A stretch of 64,000 nt of DNA, from assembly GCA_029204225.1 (NCBI GenBank), contig CM055110.1, forward strand, positions 20,382,410-20,446,409. Reading direction: 5' to 3'. The notes beneath the pieces are model-generated. The model did no database searches and had not been told where the DNA came from. It saw only the letters and a list, made by a program, of their open reading frames with translations. Position 1 is the stretch's first letter. The number at the start of each line of letters is the position of its first letter. Source of the DNA: Diphasiastrum complanatum (taxonomy: Eukaryota > Streptophyta > Lycopodiopsida > Lycopodiales > Lycopodiaceae). This document shows, one piece after another, positions 51,801 through 63,600 of the stretch. The position numbers and the translations under genes are program-made.

Positions 51801-51981
51801 GGATGAGGTTCGTGGAGTTGGGACAGAACCCAATTGGAAGGATAAAAAGGAGTGATCAGAGAGAGTAGTGGGGATGACCTCAAAGTGTGATATCAGTGGA
51901 ATGAGGGATGGTGACCCCATGAGGTAATCAACAACAGCCCGCCACTATGAGGATAGCATGTGTTGCTGCCAGAATCACGCC

Positions 51982-52031
<50 letters not shown>

Positions 52032-54915
52032 AGGGAGGGAGGGAAAAAAAGAAAGAAAGAAAGAAAGAAAGTTTTATTAATGTCTTTTCCATGCCAAAAG
52101 GCATATAAGACTAATGAAGTACATGTCATGTATGTGGTAACCATGGGAGCGTATAAAAACGTCTCCAAACTGTAATAAAGAAAACATCTAGTGCAACCTA
52201 AAATAGACACGTATGCGAGAATGTGCATAATAATAATCATATGTGTCTCGGGTAAGATGTCAAGGCTGTGCTGCATCTGCTGTGCTGCTACTGTAAAAAG
52301 ATGTAATGCGAGCCACAGAATGGGAAAGCACTGGAGCCTGCCGGCTGCGTCTGTGAGTACGAGCACGTGTATGTGTAGCAGTAGTAGTAGTACGCCCCTG
52401 CGTAGAATGTCTAGTAATCTTGGTGGTATCCTGATGGTGTACACTGTCTCTGATCTCTATGAGCATGAGAGCGGCCAACATCCTCGTCGTCATCCTCATC
52501 ATAATCCTCATCCTCAGGTACTAAATCATGCGATCTCTGTCTAGTAAAGAACGAAGTAATCAATGGCTGTGAGGTAAAATGCTGGGGTGTCTCATATAAA
52601 TCTCTCCGTAGTCTGGACATCTCGTGTACCATTAGAGCGACACACTGTGGGTCCTCATAAGCTATGAGAGATCGTAGAGTGGTAGGCATCTCTCGGAACA
52701 GGCAGTGATATCGTCCTCTAATCTCATAATATATAACTTCTCACCTAGAGAGCAAAACTGGCAAATCCGCTCCTCTCTGGGAATACCGTGGAACCTCCCA
52801 GTTTCAATAGCTAGTTGATGAGAGGACACCCTGAGCTGCCCCAATTTGAATCTGAGGCAATGTGGCAATCCCGAGTCCAAGTAGCGCGGCATGACCGGGG
52901 TCCCTGATGCCTCTAGCTCCAAGAAATGAGTCCGGTAGAAAGCTGGCTTAACCCCTAACTGGTTATGCTAAGTCCGCTCTAAATATGTGCGATAAAGGAA
53001 GCGTCTGATATACTGATGTGTGTCGGAGGGGAGCTCTGTGATGGAGATGCCAAATGATACAAGTAGGAGGTGAGAGGCCTGAGAGAACCATGATGGCCTG
53101 TAGCCCTGATCACGAAGACGCTGTGAGGAGGATAGTGCAACCTATATGTATCGCATGTCTATCTCTGGTAACGCCTGTATCCTCTGTATATAGGTGATAA
53201 GCTGAAGAACTGCCTCGATCTGTATAGGTGGAACTGCAAACTCGGCCAGGAGAATCTCATGGGGAACAGAAGGCTTCGCTCGAATCAACCGAGCTAGCAT
53301 GGTGGTCTGTAATCGTGAGAGACTGGCCCAGTGTGAAGAAGGGAGACCTACACACCATGTCTCTGCCGCATATAAAGCCGTGGGGATAACAATGGTATCG
53401 AAGAGGTGACACTTACTGCGAGCATCTTGGATGGACTTGGGGAAACAAAATCGCTCAAGCTGAACAAGGGAGGCATGTCCTTTCCCTAGTCGAGTGGTAG
53501 CGGCATGTCTCATGCTAAAAGTAGGACCTGAGAAAAGGACCCCCAAGTATGTGTAGGAAGGGACGACCTCTAGAATCTGTCCACCCAAAGTAAGCTCCTA
53601 TCGCTGCATGAATGCCCTCGAAGTGTTGAAGACCATAACCTTGGTCTTCCCAATGTTCACCCCTAGGCCCCATCTGGTGCAAAACTCATGCAAGCAATCC
53701 AACTGTCGCTGTAGGCCCTCTTTGGTCGGTGAGACCAACACCACATCATCAGCATAAAGGAGGATAGCAATCAAGATGTCACCAAGCCTGCAGCCAGTAC
53801 CACCACCCTATGTGATGACTCTCTCCAACTCATCAATATACAAGCCAAAGAGGACTGGTGAGAGGGAACAACCCTGCTTCACCCCAATAGTGCTCCAGAT
53901 GTGCTCAGATATGCCACTGCTATGCCGAAAACAACCAAGGACACGCTCATAAAGTGCCATCACAGCAAGAACAATGTCGGTGGAGAAGTCGAGGTCTCGG
54001 AGTCTCTGGATGAGCAATGAACGAGGAACAGAATCAAATCTTTATGCTGCTCTATTTTACTCTCAAGCTCCTTTATCTTGGTGGTGGTTGATTCCGATGC
54101 TGCAACCTGCTTATTGTTGATCACTTGCTCTAACGAAGCGACTTTGGACTGCAACACATTTTTTTCCTTGAGTAAGGAGAACACTATTCCTTTCAGTTGT
54201 GATAGCTCACATTTCAAAAGCTGGAAATCGGCTTTCATTTGGTCAGCTTCCCAGGAAGAAAATAGTTCCGTTCATTTGGAGGGAGTGTATGAGATGGGTA
54301 CCGCAGATGGGGGAGTTGTGGGTTCTTGAGGAATAGGGATAGGAAGAAGGCCTGTAGGGGTGGCCAGAGCAATAGGGTGGGAGATTGATGGAGATGAGGA
54401 AGATGCAGAAGAAGAAGAAGATGAAAGAGAGGGAGGAACCACAGAGGATAAAGAAGAGAGTGAGAGTGGGGAAGAAGAAGAAGAGGAAGAAGAGGGTGCC
54501 ACACCATTTGTAGGCAGCGATGGCAGGTCTGAGGACAGCGAGGGGGAGTGCACAACTGTAGGCAACGAGGGGTCTGATCCAGCAGCAAGGGTGGTAAGGG
54601 CAGCGATGGGGGAGGTATTTTCAACGATGGGGGAGGTATTTTCAGCGATGGAGGAGGCCCTGTTTTCAGCGAGGGAGAGGGTGTTTCCAGCGAGGGAGAT
54701 ATTGTCTGCAAAGAGGGGGGGTAGTTGTTTCCAGCAGCGATGGAGGAGGTGTTTTCATCAGCGATGGAGGAGCTGTGTTCAGCGATGGAGGAGCTGTTTC
54801 CAGCGAGGGAGGGGGAGGAGACAATAGCAAGGGGGGAGCGGGTGGTCCGAAGTGGAGGGAGTGAGGAGATGGCGCGAGGGATAGCAGGAGCAGATCCACG
54901 TGGAGCCATCTCCAC

Positions 54916-54955
<40 letters not shown>

Positions 54956-56512
54956 TATTAACGTCTTTTCCATGCCAAAAGGCATATAAGATAAATAAGT
55001 ACATATCGAGTATGTGGACCACATGGGAGCATATGAAAATCGTCTCCGAAACTGAAAGAAAAGCTTATAAAATAAATCAAAATACAATTACTATTGTTAG
55101 CTAAACCAAAAAGGTATAAAGCAAGAAATAGCTATGTATAATGGAAGCAAGCCGCAGATCATGCCCTGGAGGTGATGACGATACTGCTGCTGCTACTACT
55201 GAAGAAAGGTGTAAGACAAGCTGCAGAGGGGAGTGAAACTGAGATCTGTTGTCGACGTCGAATGTAGGAAGGATGTCTCCTCGTGGTAGGACGAATAGGT
55301 CTGGATGCAGGGTAATTCTGGGAGGTGCACTACCTCTGGTCTCTGTGGGAAGTCGCGTCCTCATCATCGGCATCATCATCTAAGTCTGGGACTGGTCGTG
55401 AATGTCGTTTGGAGAAAAAGGAGGTAATTTGAAGCTAAGTGTTTGGAGTAATCTGACACAGAGGCTGGAGATCTCGTCGTAATAGAACATCTCTCGGATC
55501 ATAAGTGCAACACAGCACGGATCCTCATAGGTAAAAAGTGAGCGCAAAGTAACTAGTGTATCCTTGAACAAGCAATGGTATCTTGCACGAATCTCATAAT
55601 AAGCTGGGCAAATGAAGATACAATGTCTGGAGTAATCTGACGCAGAGGCTGGATATCTCGTCGTAAAAGAAGCATCTCTCGGATCATAAGTGCAACACAA
55701 CATGGATCCTCATAGGTAACAGTGAGCGCAAAGTAACTGGTGTATCCCTGAACAAGCAATAGTATCTCTCGCGATAAGCTGCTTGGAGCTGGATATCGTG
55801 GGGATCCCAGTTCAACCACGATATCTAGATTCTGGACTATCCCATGGCCTGAGATTCACATTGGGTCAGCTAGGTGTCTCATCACATCAGCTCGAGATTT
55901 CCATAGTATCCCACGTGAGGAGCCGATCTACCAGTTATGTTCAGATGCCCAGTCTATTATGAGATCATAGGGAGATACCATTGCCTCTTCAAAGAGACCC
56001 CTATCACACTGAGGTCCCTTACAGCATATGATGACCCGAGATGTGTCGCACTTATGATGAGAGAGATATTTTCACTGCGATAGGACCTAGACCAGCCCCA
56101 TTGATACACAGGTCCAGGTCACATCTTACTTCTCCCGCCGGAGATCACGGCCGGATGATGATAGTGGCGACAATAGTGACTCTCTATTACACGGCGACCA
56201 GAGACGACGCACTACTCATGTTGCCTGTAGAGCCACTACTTAGAGACGACCTTCTTGGCAACATCAGCAGCATATATCAAGACCATCTCCAAGCGTTATA
56301 CCCATTACATCTTTCTTCCATAGCAGCTGAACTTGATGGCACAGGGTTATACCATTATCTTATTGGCAATATTAGACCTTTGCTTTTTAGACCTCCTTCA
56401 TGTTCGTAGTATAGTATGTTGGCATTTTCTTTTATGGACCCCCGGACGCGGGGTCGGACGCGTCCAAAAAAAAAATTTGAAATTTTTTTCCAGACGCGTT
56501 TTTTTTTTTTAA

Positions 56513-56563
<51 letters not shown>

Positions 56564-59500
56564 GGCAGAGGGAGAGAGTGTGCGAGAGAGAGAGGCTTAT
56601 GGTGTGTGTGTGTGTGTGTGTGTGATGATTGTGTGTGTGTGATGGTTTATGTGTGTGTGTGTGAGAGAGAGAGGGTGAGACAGAGAGTGTGAGAGACAGA
56701 GAGAGAGAGGATTTGTGTGTGTAAGCGCGCATGTACGAGACATGGTGTGTGTGTGTGAGTTTAGGGTTTAGGGTCTGCGAGGTTGGGTTTAGGGTTTAGG
56801 AGAAGAGAGAGAGAAAGATATTAGATTTGCGTGCTTCTGTGTGTGAACGACCCCAGAGGGCTTGGCCTTCCACGACATCCTCTTCATGGAGCCTTTCTGG
56901 GTGGATATGCAGCAGCTGATGGACGTCATGCGCCCATCTACTCTGTTCTGAGGCTCGTTGATCGCGAGGGGTGCACGATGGGCCTCATTTACGAGTTCAT
57001 GGACCGCATAGGCGAGTCTCTCCAGCGTTCTGAGCTGGACCCTGCCAGGTTATGACTTTTTTCCATCTCGCCATCCTTTCTTCCATTTTGCACTCTGTTT
57101 CGTCTTGCTGCCGCAACACGATGGTATGTAGTTGTTGCCTCCACATGGTAGGGTCCACAGGTTGGAGCCTATCAGGCGGTTGTGGCGGCAACGATGGGAT
57201 AAGTTTCACCGGCCCATTCACAGTGTGGCATCCGATGTTTCAGAGCGAGAGGCAGTATGACGATGCAGAGCTGCGTGCGGACTGGTTCTCATACATCCGC
57301 CTCCTCAGCAGCGACACTGGTATCCGCAACAGGCTCAAGGAGCAGAGGCTCAGTTACAGGTAGACTCTTGCTCTATCGTTTGCTTTCGTTCGCTCAATTT
57401 CCCTGCGCAGGCTCAATTGTACTCACACGTATCGCTGCTCTATTTCAGGCACTGTCTGGGGCTGTTCGGCGAGGACCTTGCACGTGTCCGAGAGAACAGG
57501 CTCTTGCCAGTATCATGGTGGGAGAGCTACGGCGCTGGACAGCCAGACCTGAGGACGCTCGCGTTCCGAGTCCTTTCACAGGTATGTTGTCTAATCTCAT
57601 TCATCCAACCAGTTTTCACAATTCTCTACAAGGTCGATACTCACTCGAGTGGTTGCCAATTAATGCAAGACTGTTCTGCTTGCGTGTGCGAGCGGAACTG
57701 GTCAGCGTTCAGCCTTGTTCACACAAAACAGGCGGAACCGTCTGACAATTGAGCAATGCAATGACTTGGTGTACTGCAACACCAACACCAGGGTGGTTCG
57801 ACGCATCCCGGACAGCATGAGGGCAGGAGGCGTAGGCTCCCTACTCTTGCCGGTATATGTCTATGCTCTATCGTTTGCTTTCGTATTAGTTTAAAACATT
57901 CAGTTTAATGCCCTCACATTTGCTTTGGCTATTCTCACGAATGATTGACTTCTGCAGGTCAATCCCGATGAGTGCTTGGTTGCAGTGGCCGATCATAGGC
58001 AGAGCCAGAGGTTGATCCAGACGATGCTGTTCGGCGTGCTCTGCGGGGTGATCCCGAGGATGATGCTGACACCGAGGAGATCACCCCCCTCCCTGCTGAC
58101 GTTCCATTGCCCTCCTTTGATGATGAGCCCACATATGATTCAGACGAGACTGTCGACCTTGCGGGGGATGGTCCACGTGCCCCACCCAGTACTCCCGCTT
58201 CACGCCCCCTTTCAGATGATGGCTGGTCAGAGTTTGCGAGGGAGACAGAGGCTGCTGCCCAGAGACAGAAGGCGCAGAGACGACTCAAAGCATCACAGGC
58301 AGGCAGTTCTCCCCAGAGACCCCCCCGTGGCAGAGGGAGACCCCCAGGCAGGAGTGTACCACAGAGGGTTCCTTCCGGCAGACCCAGAGGCAGGCCAGCC
58401 AAGAGGGGACGCACTGATGATTTTTCTAGTCGTCTCTTGGCAGGCATTGGCCCAGACTTAGAGGAGTCCCAGATGCCTCCAGACTCCCAGCCAAACTTTG
58501 TATTTGACACCCCTGAGGATGCATCTGGCACGCAGAGGGATGATTTTTTTAGCACAGACTTGTAGATATTGATACACACAGACTATCATGTATATTGGCA
58601 TCAGATGAGATGTATATATTTTGCTACAGTTTATTCGTGTCATGGCTAGTTTATCATAATTGCTTACAAATGGTTAGCTCTGTGAAATTTGAATGGTTAG
58701 TTAGAAATGGTTTGCTCCGTGCAAGATGAGAGAGAGAGAGAGAGAGAGAGAGAAGAAAGAAAGCTTTATTAATGTCTTTTCCATGCCAAAAGGCATATAA
58801 GACTAATGAGGTACATGTCAAGTGTGTAGTAACCATGGGAGCGCGTAGAACGTCTCCAAAACTGAAATAAAGAAAACAACTAGTATCAACTAAATAGACA
58901 AGTAATCATCTGTGATCAAGATGTCAAGTCTGTGCTGCTGCTGTAGAAAGAAGTAATGCGAGCCGCAACATGAGAAGGCGCTGGAGCCCGCTGGTGTCGT
59001 CTATGAGCATGAGCATGTGTAGTATGTCTCTGTCTCTGTATATGAGGTCTGGCTATCCTGGCAGTATGGGTGGTACACCGTCTCTGATCTTTGTGGGCAT
59101 GTAGGCGACTGTCATCCTCGTCGTTGTATGAAGTCGAGGCTCGAGTGAAGAGACTCTCTGTATAAGCATGCGACCCCTCATGAACCACGACCGCTGGCAG
59201 ATTTAGTCTCTCGTCGAAATACTGAGTCCCATCTATATCCGAGAAAAGAGGGAAGTCCTCGCTCTGGGCTCTCGTGTGTCTCCATAAAAAATAGTACATC
59301 ACGGCCAGTGGTAAAATCAACCAGGTCCCCTGCAATGGAAGATGAATGTATGTTGGCACATTTCCACACTCCGATCCGAAGGTGGTGTGGAAGGGGCCCC
59401 GGGGTGCTCCCAACCCCGGGCACCCCAAATCCCTAACTATGGGATCCATCACGAGCATTGTCCAAACGGCGCACTCGTCCATCTCTATATATGACTCGTA

Positions 59501-60648
59501 TGCCTGACTCCTTAGCCTCCTGAAAGGCCTTACGCCTCTCTTCCACCTGAATGTAGGTAAGATCATCATCCATAAAAATGGTGGAGCCGCGGAGCTTAGC
59601 TCTACATTGCAAAGCGTCCCGTCTGGTAGCCAAGGAGGTGAAGCGGATGATCAATGTGGCTGTATCTCTGGTAGTCCTCCATGTCGTATCTAGACCGTCT
59701 GTCTGATGTCCTAGTGTGGTATCCAAGAAGCGAGTGGCCTCTGCTATAGCATCCTGTGTGTATCTGGAATCCCTCTTACCCTAATGTTGAGCACCTTTTG
59801 CGCCCGAGATTTCTCTTCTTGGATAGTGGCTGAGATGACTGATGTAATGGGAGCACTAGGTTTAGTGCCTTGTTTTAGTACCGATGCCCATGAGAGGGTT
59901 GCCTCCTTTTGCTGCTCGATCTTTTGTTCCAACTCTTTTATCATAGTGGTGGTAGACTCGGAGGCCTGTTTGTTGTCGATTGCTTGCTCCAAATGTGTGA
60001 TCTTGGACTGCATCATTTCCCTTTCCGTTATCAGCATTGCGACCCAGCTGTAAGATTTCGAGTTTCATGGTCTGGAAATCAGATCTGAACTGATCCTCTT
60101 GCCAAGAAGAGAACAATTCAGTGGATTTTGATGGAGTATAGGGGATGGGAACCGTTTCTTGATTGGACGAAGAAGAAGAAGTGGCAGTGTGTGGGGATCT
60201 GAAGCAGGCCAGCATTAGAAGTTGGAACAGTGGGCTTTGGAATAGAAGCGGCAGTGTCATCGGCAACGGCGGAAGTGGCAGAAGCGGCATCGACAACGGC
60301 AACGGCAGTAGCAGAAGCGGCAGCGGCGGGAGGCGGGAGGCTCAGCCTGCGTGGCAGGCTGCTGCGCTGCCACGTAGGCAGCAGATTCTGCCACGCAGGC
60401 AAGCAGTGCCTGCGTGGCAGTCAGCGTTGCCACGCAGGCAGCCTGCGTGGCAGGGGAGCGTGGAGGATGTGCGTAAGGGGGGCGTGGAGGCTGCGTGGCA
60501 GCAGGGGGTGAGCGGGACTTGCGAGGAGGCATGGTAGATGGGCGTTGGAGCAGATCGTTGGGGGAGAGAGAGGTGCGGACCAGGGCAGGGCAGTCAGGGC
60601 TGGAACCCGCGTGGAGCACCATCGCTGAGAGAGAGAGGCGCCCATCGC

Positions 60649-60691
<43 letters not shown>

Positions 60692-63600
60692 CATTAACGT
60701 CTTGGATTATATGGTGCAAAGACCAGCACATCTGCATCTCTCTCAAAACATATGCATCATGTTCAACCATTCAACATAACACGCTAAACTCGACACCCTA
60801 ACAAATGGCACAGTTAACATAACACCCTAAACCCTAACAAATCATCATAAACCCACAACCCCACAGCCATAACCATCAAAACAAGCCACAGTCATAATCA
60901 TCATAACCACATCCATAAACATCATCAACCCCACGTCCTCATTGTGTCGTCCATCTATGAGGCAACGAATACTTCTAGACTTCTAACACTAAGAAACCAA
61001 ATTTTTCAAAGTGTACAGAGAAGTGATGAATGTGCTTCAGCTTATGTAATGAGAGTTAAAGACCTCCATAGAGAATTGTCATGCATAGGAGACTCCATCA
61101 ACCAAAATGAACTTGTTCAAGTCATACTTAATGGGTTAAAGGAGGAATATGACAACCTTGTTCAGAGTTATGCCATTAAGGAGGAGCTACCAAGTTTGGA
61201 AGCACTCCAAAGTGTGCTCATTTCTGAAGAATCAAGACAAGAGTATAAACTCTTGAAAATGGAAAGACTGTCTCTCAACATGTGTAGATTAGTGGACAGT
61301 CCACAGGTTCGTGATCCCGGTACGAACCCAACGGATCGAGCCTGGCTCGATTCGGGTATCGTTCGGTCAAAATGGCGTATCGACGGGAGAGAAACGCTAG
61401 GTCACGTGAAATGGACTGGTTTTGCAGCTTTCCATCCGACGGCCCAGTTTCTCCAAACGGGATCCGTTTTAGGTGTCGTCTGTTTCGGCCAGTAAACAAC
61501 CTCAATAGGAACCTGTGGGAACAGATAGGACGAGGAACGGACGGACGACCGGCCCAAAACGTCCATCCGAAGTTCGATGCTAAACAGGGCTTCAAGGACA
61601 CTTTGTCCGGTCGGGACCTCAAACCTGGGAGATGTTTGACGTGGAGTTGAAGACGAAGCAATTGATGATGTGGTAAAAATCCAGGAACACATACTGGCGT
61701 CAGAACTACTCCTATCATCTCCATGCACTGGAAGGACATTTTTGACCATTGCTTTCTTGCATAGCTTCTTGGCCAAATATCCAGATGAAAGGGTATTGAT
61801 CATTGCCTGATATATGCTGCTTCCTTGAGTGTCTGAGTTCAGGAAATGGGTAGTGAAGCCCATAAAACTACCTTTCAAACTGTGTTCTTATTGCAAAACA
61901 TGCTTTAACTAACTTTCACTCACACCGTCCCTGTCATATACCAAGCAACTTCAATACTTCTGTCACACTTCAGACTTATGGAAGAGCTCGAACTTTCTTC
62001 CTGGCTAACTGAAGGCTTGTACTCCTCATCATCATCAGAATCTTGCTCAACAGTACCTTTGATATCCTCCTTCTGGTTGTTTGTTCCCCAAACCCTAAAC
62101 CCCAAACCAAACAAAAGGCCAACATTTTAGCGCGTTTTCAGGTGCTTGTGTGGTGTGCGTCCTTGATTCCATAGCTTGATGAAAACAACTGCAGCAAAAC
62201 TGTTGCTAATAGTGGTGAATGGTCATCAGAACCGTGCCATTCACTACAGGGAGTGAATGGTCACCAGAAGAGTGAATGGTCATCAGAACTGTGCCATTCA
62301 CTACAAGGACCCACAAGACCTACTGGCTGGCCCGATGACGAGGGACCCTTTCCCGGACCATGGCCAGCTGTTCTGCGGTGAAGTTACTTCCAATCCGCTG
62401 CGTTTCCTCGCCCTCGCCAGCTGGGGTAGGGGGGAGCAGGTCCGAGAGTCGCAGGGCACATGGCTGCAGCTCCGGTAGTCGCGCCATTATCTCTCGCTGG
62501 CTCTCGTGAAATGCTGCTTCTTGCTTCCGTTCGTTGTGCCGGCAGACATCTTCCAGGACCTGCTCAGATTAGTTGCCCATGCGACGTTGTACCTCCCAAA
62601 ACCCTAAACCTATCTCATCACATAGGCCATGGTACTGTGTAGGTCTTGAACTTCCCTATGTTGAATGACACTGTGGAGCATAAGTAATCAGTAAGTTGTT
62701 GAGGTTCATACGGGGAGCACATCGTTTACCTGTATTTATATACTTATAAAATATAGATTCGTTAGGGAGAGAGAGATAGCGAGGTCACGAGACAGAGTTT
62801 TGGAGACTCAAAAAATAAAAATATAAATTGTTGCTCTTTCGTGTCCGATTCTGTAGATATCAGACATGGGAGGCATGGGGGCAGTGGTTAGGTCTGTTGC
62901 AAATTTTTTTGCAAATTTTTTTGGGTACCATTTTCCTATTTTTTAACAGGAGGGGGCAGGTGGGTGCCAGACATCCTCTGATAATTAATTCCGGGGGAGG
63001 GGCCATAAATTGCTTTTATTTCGCTTTGGGGATGTGGGACAGCGTGGGCAAGTGCCTGTATTTTTATTTTTATTTTTTTGGAAAAAAAAAATTGAAAATG
63101 GGGGACGCGTGCGGACGCGGACGCACCCCTGAGGCGTCCGCGTCCGGAAGCGGACGCGGATGCGGACGCGCGTCCGGACACGCGGACGAGCGTCCGCGTC
63201 CAGGGTCTGCTTCCTTAGGTACGGAACAATGTCCCATGCGCAGATGTTCCGAATGCTATGAAACTATGTTCCAAATGCTACGAAACTATGGTCCAAATGC
63301 ACATGTAGAACCATATGGTCCAGAGCACCGATGCTTATAGTTTAATTTCTAACCAAGGTCAAAGTCAATGTCCATAAAAATATATCTGCAACTCTGCGAG
63401 ACAAGGATCTCCAATAAATATACTAAATTCACTTAGGCTTACAGATTTGCAACCATGACTTTCCATAACAATATGTTTGTAGCTTTGAAAAACAGAGATC
63501 TCCAATACATTCATCAGTACACATTCACATCGACTTTCAAACTTACATCTATCATCAATCATTAATTACTCTCATCGCCTTAAACTAGCTGCATTCCCAA

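Larger units (their letters stand above)
52071..54917 (-). mobile_element. LINE-C: antisense LINE with ORF1 joined to RT by internal deletion
   Basis: 5' end at about 54917 next to a GA tract, 3' end at 52071 next to another. ORF1 N-terminus and coiled coil (54902-54036) are joined at about 54035 to RT from [19 protein letters not shown] onward. ORF1 core, endonuclease and the first RT third are missing. RT then continues with [29 protein letters not shown] and [19 protein letters not shown] to the C-terminal region near 52420. Confidence 0.85.
58764..60649 (-). mobile_element. LINE-F: antisense LINE with endonuclease joined to C-terminal tail
   Basis: Both ends abut GA microsatellites. ORF1 (about 60532-59440) and the endonuclease start (to 59178) are kept, and then a deletion joins directly to the C-terminal tail (from about 59110). 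All of RT is missing. The 3' hairpin lies at 58783-58796. The copy sits inside the hAT element. Confidence 0.83.
56436..63207 (+). mobile_element. Probable hAT transposon with nested insertions
   Basis: The left end (56436-56500) and right end (63070-63207) are roughly inverted copies: each has GGACGCG repeats next to a run of A with 'ttgaaa', and the outermost bases read GGACCCCCGGACGCGG on the left and, reversed, GACCCTGGACGCGG on the right. Between them lie a hAT transposase relic (56855-58565), LINE-F and a copia gag relic. An 8-bp target duplication is not clear, so the borders are tentative. Confidence 0.5.

Noticed and set aside
56355-56732. Minus-strand Ser/Leu/His/Thr-rich ORF
   Set aside because: Translation of GA and GT microsatellites.
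57959-58579. Long antisense ORF over the hAT C-terminus
   Set aside because: It is a shadow of the AT-hook-like coding frame on the plus strand, caused by high G+C.
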